64,000 bases of DNA, from contig CM075104.1 in the NCBI GenBank assembly GCA_037576195.1, positions 316,775 through 380,774 of the forward strand, in the 5' to 3' direction. Below are positions 21,093 to 31,700 of the stretch, piece by piece. Position 1 is the first letter of the stretch. Each line of letters starts with the position of its first letter. This DNA is from Phytoseiulus persimilis. Lineage: Eukaryota; Arthropoda; Arachnida; Mesostigmata; Phytoseiidae. Below the pieces are notes generated by a model. The model searched no databases. It was not told the origin of the DNA and saw nothing but the letters and a program-made list of their open reading frames with translations. The position numbers and the translations under genes are program-made.

Positions 21093-21735
21093 CGCGTCAG
21101 AGTACTTCACTTACTCCGACTGCGACACTGATTGCCAGAAGATGAACTGGCCATGTACAATTTCCCAAACGAATGAGAACAACTTTCCATGCGACTGCGT
21201 AGAGCTCGAGGCGAGCTGTCTCAGATTGGCATCTAGAGAAGTCGTATGCCTGATCAAGAACAGGACTGCCGTAGGAGGAGAAGACATTTGGATTCCATAC
21301 TTCAACCATACGCACCCGTCAACACCATCACCCCCAGTGCCCGATCCTGATCGGAGAAATGGATATTGGTTCAAATTTTTATCAATATATTTCGTGGTCA
21401 CAAATGTGATTTCGGTGCTCGCCGGTCTGGTCGTCCTCATGAGATGGATCAGAGGGATTCGAGCGCGTTCATACGCTCGCATGCCTGATCCACCTCTTGA
21501 ACAAGAGGATGGACCATACCGACCGACATCCGAAGAGATTCGAGATGCAACTCTTTCTTGTGAATCTCGTTTTTCCCAAATAATAAAACGCACGTCTCAC
21601 TATTTACAAAAGAGATTTGAACCTTTATTCGATAAGTCAGGCGGAGAAGATCGAGTAATTGGAACAAAGTTTTTGTATCTCGGATACATCTTGTCCATAT
21701 GCAGCAAAGTTACGTGGATCATAGTCTCGAACTGA
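21046..21735 (+). CDS. Copia-2 env-like type I membrane protein
   Basis: It has 229 codons from ATG 21046, chosen because CAG|ATG sits there and the start aligns with the Copia-0 homologue. It shows a hydrophobic signal peptide (about residues 5-18), then an ectodomain with nine to ten cysteines and two N-glycosylation sequons (NRT, NHT). A proline-rich stalk (PSTPSPPVPDPD) leads to a transmembrane segment at about 108-132 and a basic then acidic cytoplasmic tail. The ectodomain signature C-x6-C-x3-AS-x4-C and GG-x-DIWI-x-Y-x-N-x-TH recurs in Copia-0 (40469-40962), and the first part recurs in Copia-1 (28099-28241). Topology and position after RNase H match retroviral env genes. I recognise no known glycoprotein family; function in membrane fusion or attachment is inferred only from architecture. 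Confidence 0.8.
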   Translation: METLKMMIAVCVMASSASEYFTYSDCDTDCQKMNWPCTISQTNENNFPCDCVELEASCLRLASREVVCLIKNRTAVGGEDIWIPYFNHTHPSTPSPPVPDPDRRNGYWFKFLSIYFVVTNVISVLAGLVVLMRWIRGIRARSYARMPDPPLEQEDGPYRPTSEEIRDATLSCESRFSQIIKRTSHYLQKRFEPLFDKSGGEDRVIGTKFLYLGYILSICSKVTWIIVSN

Positions 21736-22772
21736 CAAATGATCCGGAGTCGGAATGTGCAGAGGGATGACGACACAGCGTCGATCCCTGCGGTAGATAC
21801 AGGTCCGCACATACGACATCTGGTAACAGTGATATCTGCGGATATCCAATTGGAATCGCCTGGGTGGTAAAGTCGATGAAATCGGATCGGTGTTCATTTC
21901 GGAACTCGAGAGAGTCGAAATCGGAGCGGCGTCAGTTGTCACCGAATGCGTTGTTGACTTTGGAGAAGTCAAACGCGCGGTTGTGGAAGAAGAAGGTAGA
22001 ATCCGAATTGTTGTTGTGGAAACCGGCAGATCCGAAGTAACAACACCCTCGGCAGTAGTCAAAGATGACTGAGTGGTGGTTGTAGTCGGTACCATGGGAA
22101 CCGGAGTCGTCGGACGCCGTGTCGTCACCGACGAAGATGTTGTTGAAGGAGAAGGTGATCGAGTCTGTCCAAAGTACAATCTTTGGATGGCAGTTGTGCG
22201 CTCAACGTACCAATGATGAGTCGTCGTCGAAGAGCGGAGAGCCCTTGGAGTTGTTGATCTCGGCATCCAACGACGAGTCGTCGTGTGGCGGCGCTCATCA
22301 TATCTGGTAGCGTGAGTGGTTGTGGCTGGAGAATGACCCTTAGCGGTCTGTTCGGTAACGAACCGATAAGTTGGTGTCGTGAGAATCGTTTTCACTGTCG
22401 TAGTCGGGTTTGGCGTTGCAGCCGGCGTCGGAAGTCCGACCGTCTGCAGACTCGTGAAATTTCGAGAGCGCACGGTCTCGCGAACCATGCGCTCCCCCCT
22501 CGTGGAGGTTGAGCTCAAGAGGAAAACTGTAGGAGAGTAACGGAAACATTGGAATGCAGCTCACACGGAAACGTAGCCAGGAAATGTAACGAAGTCTGAT
22601 ACGCACCCGAGTAGACTAGGATTCCGAGAACGACCGTCAATGCAGAAATCACGAACAACAAATATCTTGCCACTCCACGAGTCGCGCGCAGATTGAAAGC
22701 CATCGATCGAACACTCGATTCACTGGTTTGATTCAAAGTGGAATACTCAAGATCAAGCCCTTGGAGTTCCAT
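21637..22772 (-). CDS. Copia-2 antisense gene B: mucin-like type II membrane protein, one intron
   Basis: On the minus strand, exon 1 (22772-22607, ATG start) encodes a short cytoplasmic tail, then ARYLLFVISALTVVLGILVY, a clear transmembrane anchor at residues 36-54. A donor G|GTGCGT at 22607/22606 and an acceptor CTCCTACAG|TT at 22527/22526 define an 80-bp intron in phase 1. Exon 2 (22526-21637) stays in frame and encodes about 295 residues: a long Thr/Ser/Pro-rich region (runs such as VPTTTTTQSS) typical of O-glycosylated mucins, then a C-terminal domain with four cysteines and a sequon (NYS). The total is 351 residues. An AATAAA lies at 21629-21624, just after the stop. Unspliced, the frame stops soon after exon 1. 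It overlaps the 3' end of the env-like gene tail to tail by 99 bp. I know no homologue; a role as a surface attachment or shield protein is inference. Confidence 0.68.
22527..22606 (-). other. Predicted intron of antisense gene B
   Basis: It is 80 bp with GT-AG ends on the minus strand and a pyrimidine-rich stretch before the acceptor (TTACTCTCCTACAG). It has in-frame stops inside, and splicing keeps the frame in phase 1. On the plus strand these sites are reversed, so the genomic RNA of the element would not be spliced there. Confidence 0.6.
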
Positions 22773-22859
22773 CGTGGAGAGCACGGATCAAGAGAAGGTA
22801 GCTCTCGAGGCGGGGGAAGTTTTGGAAGTTGCACTCGATGCATCAACACTCATCAAGCA

Positions 22860-22910
22860 ATGTTTAGTGTCAAGACTCCCACTCCCCTTCCAATTTTTTT
22901 ATGCTCCAAG
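22860..22910 (-). promoter_or_regulatory. Candidate promoter of antisense gene B
   Basis: On the minus strand a TATA-like CATAAAAAAA lies at about 22905-22896, some 130 bp before the ATG. A start near 22870 would give a leader of about 100 bases. The signal is weaker than the promoter of gene A and could be chance in an A-rich stretch. Confidence 0.3.
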
Positions 22911-22976
22911 AAAACACTTGAATCTTGGTCACAGAAAAAAAAATCTAAACCGAGCTCATCAGAATACATACTCTAT

Positions 22977-23521
22977 TTATTCGTAACAAAGGTAGACTTC
23001 GAGGTCTCCACAGACGTTGACAAACATCCTCAAAGCGCGCCTCTGGACGCGGCAAACCGCATAGGTTGGGACTGGGACTTCTGCCCGCATGAGGAGGCAG
23101 CGCCTTGTTGCCGAAGAGAGGCAAACCCAATTCTGGGCCAGACGCTCGCACATGAATTGACGCAAGTCAATTTGCTCCCGGATGACTTCCTCCAGATGCA
23201 CAACGCTGGGGAGCGCGGGCATATCTGAATGGAGAACGATTGAGATGATGAGATCGAGAAACAGCAACAGCACATGTCAACAATAAAGTTCGTTAGTTTT
23301 TTTTTTTGGCCTCACTCACCGACGATGATCCAGACGACGAGGACCAATCCTAACACGACGATCGCAAGGAAGGGACGGTGCCTACCTAATCTGCGGAATG
23401 CCCTCAGGGCTTGCACCAGTCTCCTCGGAATGACGATGACAACTTCATCATCCAAAACAGTCGTGCCGATCACAATTTGACGGTTTTCGTCGGAAGGGTT
23501 GTTGCTGTTGCCTGTGGGCAT
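22977..23521 (-). CDS. Copia-2 antisense gene A: small type II membrane protein, one intron
   Basis: On the minus strand, exon 1 (23521-23320, ATG start) encodes a 50-residue hydrophilic tail with RR and RRLGRHR, then a transmembrane segment FLAIVVLGLVLVVWIIV (residues 51-67). A donor G|GTGAGT at 23320/23319 and an acceptor TTCTCCATTCAG|AT at 23225/23224 define a 95-bp intron in phase 1. Exon 2 (23224-22977) continues in frame for 81 residues with six cysteines, giving 149 residues in total. The stop TAA overlaps an AATAAA (22981-22976). Like gene B, exon 1 is tail plus anchor, the intron sits right after the anchor, and exon 2 is the ectodomain. I do not recognise the family. Without splicing, exon 1 stops five codons on. 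Confidence 0.68.
23225..23319 (-). other. Predicted intron of antisense gene A
   Basis: It is 95 bp with canonical GTGAGT donor, a T/C-rich tract and CAG acceptor on the minus strand. It contains a run of 13 A and in-frame stops. Phase 1, as in gene B. Splicing exactly joins two otherwise separate ORFs. Confidence 0.6.
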
Positions 23522-23544
23522 CTTGATTCTCACTCCGCGAGATT

Positions 23545-23580
23545 CGGTGATTGAGTGCTCAGAACCACCCCCTTTTATAC
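23545..23580 (-). promoter_or_regulatory. Candidate TATA promoter of antisense gene A
   Basis: On the minus strand GTATAAAAGG lies at 23580-23571 with the TATAAAAG core at 23579-23572. An initiator-like CTCAATC lies about 25 bases downstream near 23550, and the ATG is at 23521. The spacing is that of a standard RNA polymerase II core promoter. Confidence 0.6.
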
Positions 23581-23876
23581 GATTTTGGCGAGAGTTTGTC
23601 TCGAGATTCGGTCGTATGTCAGTTCAATTGCAAAGCAAATTTCGCGACAAAGATGTCTAGACAGACATCAGCTTGGAGTTTCTCTATAGAATTCGAACCG
23701 TTGAATTGATAAAGCATCGAGTGAAGTCTCTACACATTGCATGCTAGATAAGCGCTTCCGCTGAAGAGATCTGTAATCACGGAGTTGCGCATCCGAGTAA
23801 TGTCACATGCAATGTTCCCCACATCGGAAGGTTCCGGCTATGATCATGCGAACGACTGTTCTGTGTAGGAGGGAGT
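23581..23876. other. Upstream region of antisense gene A and purine tract of Copia-2
   Basis: There are about 300 bases with no ORF of note. The right end, GTAGGAGGGAGT at about 23865-23876, is the polypurine tract that would prime plus-strand DNA synthesis. The rest could hold upstream promoter elements for gene A, but none was identified. Confidence 0.6.
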
Positions 23877-24254
23877 TGTTGAGTATTTGATGTTTTACCC
23901 AGACCAGTCGTCAGCACAGTATCTGGATAATCAGGGAAGACGCCAGTCGAGCTCGAAGCATCTGTGAACTTTGAGTATGGTCACTGTGCGCAGGCAATCA
24001 CTGTAGATTACTGAGATAGAAATTGGACGCCCTGTAGATTGACGTCAAGCGTCAGTATTCGCCGTGTAACTCTCACCCGTCAGTGACTATAAATGCCGGA
24101 ATAAAACTTCAGTGTGTCGGGGGAGCCAAACATTCTGTCCACCAGAATTGTCGTCTTTATTCAATAGCCGTCGTCTCTGTGCAAGTCTTGTACGCGCCAC
24201 CGATCATCTCGTCCAGCCGCAAAGAAGCTAGAGCCAGGCCGAAAAGGCTTATCA
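23877..24254 (+). repeat. 3' LTR of Copia-2
   Basis: It is 378 bp, the same length as the left LTR and about 99 percent identical. It is followed directly by the target duplication ATTCG (24255-24259). The TATA box here reads TATAAATG. Confidence 0.95.
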
Positions 24255-24361
24255 ATTCGTTATTGCTCACGATACCGCTCTACGGACCCATACGACTGGA
24301 CAGTGTACTGTGAGGTGTGTGACTCTCCCGTGAATAGTTCGGTGCAACTCCAACGAGTGAA

Positions 24362-24775
24362 ATGTATCAAATGGAGAGTCAGCCAACACACGAAGATTCC
24401 AGTAGCTCCCACGGCTCAAGCAACGCAGGCGACCAGATGCCCGGGCACTCAGCAACAATAGAAAGTGGTAGGCTGAAAGCAGAAAACAAACAGAAGCGAG
24501 AGTATGGTGAGGACATGGAGGACTCCAACAACCTCGACGTAGGCTCGAGAAACCGGTACCAATACATCGGTGTGCTGCGGCCTGATGGTGCGAACTACAC
24601 CGAATGGGTTGTTTTCCGCGACTTTGGATGCAGACCCGTTCGCCCTCGATGTGACCCTGTGGAAACTGATGCCACCGCGAGCGATCTCCGGGCGGTCATT
24701 CACCGCGAGGGAGGAATCCGGAAAATCCCTTGTGCCCCTAGTGAATGCCATGGAGATTGAAGCTCTCAGACTGGT
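24362..24775 (+). pseudogene. Copia-1 gag remnant
   Basis: From ATG 24362, a hydrophilic Ser/Glu-rich stretch is followed by RYQYIGVLRPDGANYTEW, which resembles the Copia Gag N-terminal motif (L-x-G-x-NY-x-x-W) seen in Copia-2. After about 24610 the frame is lost to a shift, and related codons continue in another frame to about 24775. No zinc knuckle is recognisable. Confidence 0.65.
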
Positions 24776-25129
24776 ACCCACGAGGTGACGGTTCTGTCCA
24801 TGGAGCTCCAGGCTTCCCATGGAGAACAGCATCGCAGAGACACTCATAACCGTAGGGCCAGCATCAACCGAACGGTCACCAGTTCCAGCGAGAGATCCTG
24901 TCAAATGATCAGACTGCCCAATTTCGGGCCCCAATTCGGAAAAGGAAGTCAAGCCGATAACGTCAAGAACATCGCTCACAAAGCCCTCAACAGTCCCACC
25001 GGTACCAGCATGTACGTCCCAGAGGACGACCCTTGAATCGACAACAGCTATGAAGTTTCAACGATACTGAAACTCACGTTATCGAAGCTCTCAACTGTGA
25101 GACAGGTATCGTAAAATCAAGCAACGTAC

Positions 25130-25945
25130 CAACCGATAGTGAATACTTCGTGGACAGTGGAATGATCCCTCACACGATCATCTACACGCCCTATCATCAG
25201 CCACGTGAGATCAGATCGAGTGGTTCTAGGACCCTGAGCGCTCCTGGGTTCGGAACTGTTCGTTTCACCTCCATCTACAACGGATGTTCTCAGACTGTGC
25301 AGCTGAATGAGGTGTTGTATCTTCCACAAGTCCGACGAGATTTCTTATCAGTCTCAGGACTGGCTGACGATAACTTCGAGATGGCTGTTCTTCAAGACTT
25401 TATCACCTTGAAACAAGGGAACATGACTCTTCTGGAAGAACGCAAGAAATGTCTCCACGTTCTACGCTTTACCTACACTTCTGAAAGAAATGAAGCTGAA
25501 GGCAACAACAGTGTCAGCCTCGCGCCAATGGACCGAAGAGACGCTCACATCAACGTAGGATAGCTGAAGTCAATGTTTGAGAGAGAAGGATATGGAGTGA
25601 TCCCAGAATTTACCAGCTGTGAAAGCTGTGTTGACGGAAAGATGCATCGAGCTGGCTACCGGCAGAAGCCTAGCAGCAGACTTGCCCCTCGCATTGTATG
25701 GATCAACTGCGCTGTCGGTTCCGTAAGCACGCCTTCTTACGGAAGACATGACGCATGCCTCACATTGACTTATGACCGCAGCCGTATCCGTAAATCGTAC
25801 CTCCTCCGGAAAGAATCCGAAGTCTTCGATCGGATTAGGGATATGCTCGAAAGGTTCTACAACTGCAAATCTTACAAGATCAAGCTCGACCAGCGAGCTA
25901 TTGCCAGAACCGCTATCAACATAGAAGAAGATGGACCGAGTTGAA
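25130..25945 (+). pseudogene. Copia-1 protease and pre-integrase/integrase remnant
   Basis: The frame 25150-25563 begins with YFVDSGMIPHTI, the protease motif of this group (compare VDSGSTHHM in Copia-2), and runs through VLYLPQVRRDFLSVSGLADD. It ends at HINVG, an in-frame TAG. The next frame segment 25573-25944 has MFEREGYGVIPEFTSC, ESCVDGKMHR (zinc-binding domain) and LTYDRSRIRKSYLL (integrase). The acidic residues of the DDE triad are partly lost. It is clearly homologous to Copia-2 but dead. Confidence 0.82.
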
Positions 25946-26679
25946 GAATCCTCAAACTCGGAACTAAGGACGTTCATCGAATCCGTGACATCACTGGACA
26001 GAAACCAGTACTACCCAATGGAAACGCTAACCGGCGTCCTCCACTGTCCCCAGATGAACCCAACTTCGACGGACATCATCGGGCTTCCCTTACCAAGAAG
26101 AAACGTGCCATCTCCCAGAAAAACATCGACGGTTGAGACAGCGTCAGAGAATGGCAACTGGAGTGGAGTGAGAAATCATGATAAGATGATGTTTGAAAGT
26201 TAGGAGTGGCTGTCGATCGCGTATCCAGCACTCAGATCCTGCCTGCCACAGCTCCGCGCGGACAAAATAGGATAGTTCCCGGCAAGGACAAAGGATCAAG
26301 ACGAGGGATGCAAGTATGATTTGAGAAATCGAGGTAGCTCGTCGCTCGAAGCTCGTAGCTCATAGCTCGGAGCTTGTGAAAGCCAGATCGCATTGAGGCT
26401 TGTATAGCCCACTGTGTCTCCAGTAGTACTACGACTGATAAGATTATCAAGAAACTAGGCAGTTCGAACCCACAGGTAGACGTACCTTCCCGCCTATAGG
26501 ATAATAAGAACTTGACACATACACAGAAAAATGAACAACTAACAGCGATGGCTTCTGAACTAGGATAGTTCGAATCGAACCGGTATGACAAGCTGGTCGA
26601 TCCAGCTCCAGGATTGCGTGTCCTGTTGAGCCGCTTGGTTTCTCCTTGTAAGCAGACAAGGATTGAAACATGATCGAGC

Positions 26680-27770
26680 GAAAGGCGAGGCTTCAAGTAA
26701 CAGATTGTGATTGGCATCACTTTCGGAAGCCATTACAGCCCTGTGGCGAGACTCGCAACTATACGGTCAATATCGTCTGTCTCGGCCAAGGAGCAATCAT
26801 GTCTCACTCAGGCAGATGCTGGCACCGAGCACCTCTCAGTTCCTCTGGATGCGGAGCTCAGCTCGCGCAAACCAGCCGATCTCGTGCACGGAAGCGATCG
26901 AGGTCGCGAAGCCGATAGGACAGCAAATGTGACTGTCATCGAGTAATGCACTGCTGAGTTTGAGGACTGTTAACAGACAGGGAATGTACAGGACCCTTGT
27001 CTGTTCTTCTCGAATTCCCCTCAGAGAGTTCCATGTCCACGCATGATCGTTCAATCAACTTCAGCAACGGCAAAGGCTTGAGGACACAGTTTGAAAAACT
27101 CAAGAACTCACCTCGGAGTGGTTCGAGTTCGTCTTAGGATTGAGATTGAAAAATCTCTCCAGACTGAGGGAGGATACGGATCAATCAGACCTAGTTCAAA
27201 GCTGAGACTTTCGATTGCTCCCGAATGTCAATCCGAAAAGTGTTTCCGGTTCCTATCGATGTCACGTTCGGGCCGCCATTCGGGGAAGTGTTGATCTCAC
27301 TTTGAAGTATTGTCAGCGTATTGGAGTCTCTTAAGTTGGCACCGATCGCAGGCAAGAATAAGATCAGTTACGTAGTAGGTTTTCTCCCAAGATGTCCAGA
27401 GTAACCTATACGTCATCCGTGGTATACAGTCTTCTCCCGCTACTTCCCGGTTCGATCATCACGGTTTCACTCTATCGCGGTTTTTCCGAGCCGGCCGAAA
27501 TAGGTCATTGGAACAGAGAACAGGCTCTTCATCGGACAGAACTCATGAAACCATGTAGATCGTGGAGTAAGCGTACCAGTTTGGGAGGGACTCTACTCGT
27601 CAAACCAGACGAGTACTGCAACACAGATTGGGCTGATTGCAAACGAACGAGAAGAGTGTTTGAGTGGCGCGTTTACAACGTTCGGCAGCGTCGCCGTAAT
27701 TTGGTCAACGCGGCTCCAAAGTTGCGCAACTCTCAGAAGCATGGGAAGTGCAGTCGTTACCCACAGTGAA
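26680..27770 (+). pseudogene. Copia-1 RT and RNase H remnant
   Basis: At 26707-26946 the frame reads YSPVARLATIRSISSVSAKE and then a stretch matching the FDVKTAFL region position by position, but with the key residues replaced. Near 27370-27400 is ISYVVGFLPRCPE (RT C terminus), and near 27610-27760 YCNTDWADCKRTRR (RNase H). Stops and shifts separate the parts. No YVDD motif is preserved. Confidence 0.75.
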
Positions 27771-28098
27771 ACTAGCTGACTAGTCACGCTCAAGCTGTTC
27801 ACGAGGATTCAGGTAACAAATTGTAGAGAGCATATTGAGTCCAGGCGATTTCAATCCTACGAAAATATGGAGGGTAAAGAATTCAACATCGGAGGATATT
27901 CCATTGATAAGAATATTCCGTGGCCAGGAACTCACTACGCTCGCTTACAGAAACTAGCAGGACTTGTGGATCATAATACAAGACAGAAACGTAAGCATCC
28001 ACCTGCTGGCTGCAAGACCAGCCACGCTTTTCCAGTAAGGCTCTGAGTGTTCACCATCTTTCATCAAACAAAAACTATCGTCAGGATTCCCGAGATAA

Positions 28099-28241
28099 GT
28101 CCGAACTTATTTCCCAGAAAATTGTCCCTCAGTTAGCACCACCTGTACAGAGAGAGCGTCAACAAAGATAGCATGCCTGCTGTCGAATGGAACCTGTCTA
28201 GGCGAAGATGACAAACGGATCGCATATCAGCTACACTCATA
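28099..28241 (+). pseudogene. Copia-1 remnant of the env-like gene
   Basis: Between stops at 28096 and 28239 one frame preserves the ectodomain signature of the env-like proteins. FP-x2-C is followed by C-x6-C-x3-AS-x4-CL, with cysteines at 28123, 28144 and 28174 in exactly the spacing of Copia-2 and Copia-0. An N-x-T sequon then sits at the same position as in Copia-2. Signal peptide and anchor are not recognisable in frame. It sits after RNase H, as in the other two elements. Confidence 0.65.
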
Positions 28242-28306
28242 GAATCACCAACTTATCCATACATGGAACAAACTTTCTCCAACTCTGAGCAGAGCTTGTA
28301 AGCAAC

Positions 28307-28771
28307 TTGAGTTTGCTCATAGCACTTCTTACTGCAAGAGTTGTGCGCTCCAAAACAGGCGACAGTCACGCTACCAGCAGCCCGGCGGACACCAGCTTTC
28401 TTTCTCTGGCTTCCCAGTACTCGCTAGCTCTCCATGGAAAGTCTATTGTAGAGGAAGGTAGATTCTCACCCCTCTTCCCCATTTCTGATGGACAAGTGAT
28501 CTTCAACATTTCGTACGAGTGCAACTTCATTCAGTCTAAGGTGATGAAATTATTGAAGTCGTGCCCTCATTCTGTGGTCAATTTGTTCTTTTCTGTTCAT
28601 TGGGGAATCTCAAGACTCTGTGCCCATGTGTTGCTGAATGGAAGTACAAAAGTAATTGTAATTGTTCCTCAGACGCTTGTCTCAAATAGATTGGGTGGAC
28701 TCATGGATGGAGCAGTGGTAAGCGGAGCAGTGATAGGATTTTCGATGCTGGTTACTACGGTTGGACTATGA
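28307..28771 (+). other. Unassigned ORF with hydrophobic ends in Copia-1
   Basis: It is an open stretch of 154 codons without a good ATG at its start. The N terminus is hydrophobic (LSLLIALL), there are two sequons (NIS, NGS), and the last 25 residues are hydrophobic. It lies just after the env-like remnant, so it could be a decayed part of a surface protein. Nothing in it aligns with Copia-2, and it may be chance. Confidence 0.25.
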
Positions 28772-28789
28772 GTGCTCGAAGCACCAGTA

Positions 28790-31700
28790 TGTACTTGATT
28801 CACCGATAGTAGTTTCGGAAGCTGTTTTGTGAACAGAGGACTTGGTAGTCAACAATAACGCCATGCCTCATCGTGGAGCTCTGTAGAGAAAGGAGACTGA
28901 GTGTTTAAGCTTGAACTGGAGTGGGTAACTAACGACCCTGACTCCAAAGCATCCGGGTCAAACTTTGATACATTCTGAAGTGCTTGTCCAGCAGTCCCAC
29001 CGCTGATATTCTTCAGCGTTGATAGAACCCTGGAACTCATGATTCCAAACAACCCAGTGAACTCAGTATCAAATGAGGCCGTGAACTCAGACGAAATGCT
29101 CGTCAGAATGGATTCGATTCAAAGAAGAATCAGTACTCATGCCTACAGGAATGGTTGACGATGGCGCCAGAGTCGCGCGCTCTTAAATTTCTCTCTTGGT
29201 AACAACGATGACAGGTGTGAGCACTTCCAATCCAGTAAAGTACATGGAAGGTGAGTTGAGATTTCGTGGAGAGACTCGCTCGCAAGGAGTTCGAGTCACC
29301 ACTGAACACGACACGCTGTCAGATCTCTTTGGTTCTGAATTGACAGTGACGGCTTTGTTCAAATTAGCAAAAGCAAGCCTGTAGAAATGGTCTTGGAAAA
29401 GGAACCAGATGGCAGAAGATGAGCTTGACTTCTAATGTTGCCGAGAAGCTGTTATGGATTTTCTGTTGCATTATTATGTTTTGCACGTGCTTGGAACCGA
29501 AGTCAATGATACCCTGCTCTCCTGCTGCTGCAACTTACGGTTCATGTTGGTAGACTCTGACCAAGGTTGACTCGGAGGGAGGACAATCCTTCGAGGTCCC
29601 TGTCAGAGCAATGCATGCCCTAGTGGATGAATGAACGGGTCACTGTACGAAGGCTATGCGTATGAGCCACTGACTCTGTCAACACTGGGTATTGACTCAA
29701 AAGAAAATCACGCTCGACGAAAAGCGCGAGAGAAGCCGTGATTGACACGTCATCATGTGAAGTATGGAATCCATGATAGACATTGCATGGTGCGGTCAAC
29801 AAATGGTCCTATACTTAACAGGAGAGTGGGCTCCTGAAGCAGGGATAACTCACTCCAGTCAAGGAACGGTTTTGGAGTTTCCCTCAGCATAGATGACTCT
29901 TGATCATCATAAAAATGGTGTATCAATTGAGTAACTCACAAGCTGTGAGAGTTGACTTAGCAGGAACGCATTCAGTCCGGAGAAATCATTGAGGACATGA
30001 ACAAAGGTAATGAGCGTTCCTGAGCACCTCACCATTTAGGGATTCAAGTTGACGGTCTGATCAGCTGTTCTTTCATTGACTCTACTTGGTGCATGTACTG
30101 ATGGTAAACATTGACCCCGCAGAAAATCATGAGAGGGTCACATTCAGGTCTTCCAGTAACAGAGAACTGGTAAAGACGCAAGATACGAGAACAAAGATGA
30201 AGTCAAGTGCACAATGACATGAGACAAAGATGATTGTCTGAACATGCCGGCATGATTGAAACAGCATGCCCAATGAATCTTTGCTTCGAGTATCGAAAAG
30301 GAAATCGTAAAGCCTCTGAAGAAAGAGAGGATGGTTTCTGAACTCTCTCGGTGCTACTATAGCATTCTGGTCAAGGATCCAATGGCGATTGTAATGGAAT
30401 TATCAATCTCGGATTCCTTGCTTCCTCGACCCTGCTTATGAATATGGCGGGTTAAATCCAACCGGAAGTTGAGATGGAGGGAGGAGAGTTCTGTGGTCGA
30501 AAGTTCGCGTGGAAGCGATTATGCTAGTGATTCTCGATTAAACTGAGAACACATCCACCGAGGCAAAGCGAATGCTTTAGAGAATGCTTCGCACACACCT
30601 CACTGATAGGCGAACTGACTAACGTAGATCTTACTGAAGCATGGGAGGATGAATTGATCCTAGGATTCAAAAGGATTTTCCTCAGATAAGTGCCTGCAGA
30701 AGATCAGGGGTCTTTTATGACACCCAATCAGTTTTGATCTCGGTGAAATCTGTTCAATGGAGCAGACAAGAGCACCAGACTCCCGAGAAGGTCAGAGGTT
30801 GGAAGTATGAATCGTGTTGGATTCATCCCAATGAGAAAACGACCTGGAACAATCTCACTAGAAGGTAATCTCGAAAGTCTCACGTGAGAAGCTCATCTGA
30901 ATACCTTGGTGATTGGAAAGTTCCAAAAGCAGCAAAACTGAAAACAAGGCAGAGCATTTCGATGGAAATGTGGTTCCTATTTGACATTCTCGCAGAGAGC
31001 AAATACAGAGCTGTCTCTCGAGAACCTCGAATGCCCATGTCCTTGATCCTGACTTGAACAATCGAGATCCGAAACGTGGTATCCATGTGAGAACCAGCTC
31101 CAGCTTATCGAGACTGTGATTTGAGGGGTGTTCTTGGTCTGGAACTCATCAAACATCGTTGACAGCCCCACAGATATCGGAGATGTTCAAGTGCAGAGGA
31201 CGAATGTGCTAAAACGGTTACAATATGAGCACCAGACTCATTTTCAGGATGACCGTAAGCCCAAATGGTTGAGCTAACGTATCAGTTTGGACTATCGTCT
31301 CGGTACAGGTCTATTCAAGGCTGTGTTAGACTGTACTGATTTGATCCCTGATATTGTCGCCGATGTTACCGGTGAAAGCTCCCAAGATAAAAGATGAACC
31401 AAGCATCTTTGCTGATCAGAGTGTTCTGCAACGAACGCTTCAAGGGTTGATTATTCGCGATCCCAGCTGTCTAAGTTCATTTAAAAGCTACGAACTCACG
31501 TTGCCTCTTGATTTGCTATCCAAACAAGAGATCGAACTTGGCAGAATTCTATCGAACAAAATCAATGCATAAACATCAATTCTGAACTAACGGTTCTGAA
31601 GTTTCACGGTTTCACGCCTGAAGTGGCTGATCGTGACAAAGCATTGTAATGGAATCTAGTGGCAATACAAAGTGTATGCCTGGAGTAGAGAAACCAACGT

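Larger units (their letters stand above)
16470..24254 (+). mobile_element. Copia-2 LTR retrotransposon with sense and antisense surface-protein genes, inserted in Copia-1
   Basis: It has 378-bp LTRs at both ends and the 5-bp duplication ATTCG at 16465-16469 and 24255-24259. A purine tract AGGAGGGAG lies upstream of the right LTR. It is 7785 bp long. The order on the plus strand is gag-protease-integrase (16936-19557), RT-RNase H (19521-21092) and an env-like gene (21046-21735). On the minus strand are two further genes (21637-22772 and 22977-23521). By eye the LTRs differ at three positions. It inserted four bases inside the 5' LTR border of Copia-1 and is the youngest layer of the nest. Confidence 0.95.

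Noticed and set aside
22728-23228. Plus-strand ORF of 166 codons opposite the antisense genes
   Set aside because: It has no signal peptide, anchor or recognisable domain and lies over both antisense genes and a spacer. The antisense reading explains membrane anchors, splice sites and poly(A) signals.
28307-28771. Copia-1 ORF as a complete envelope protein
   Set aside because: It lacks an ATG near its start and the shared cysteine signature, which lies in a separate fragment at 28099-28241. Kept only as an unassigned ORF.
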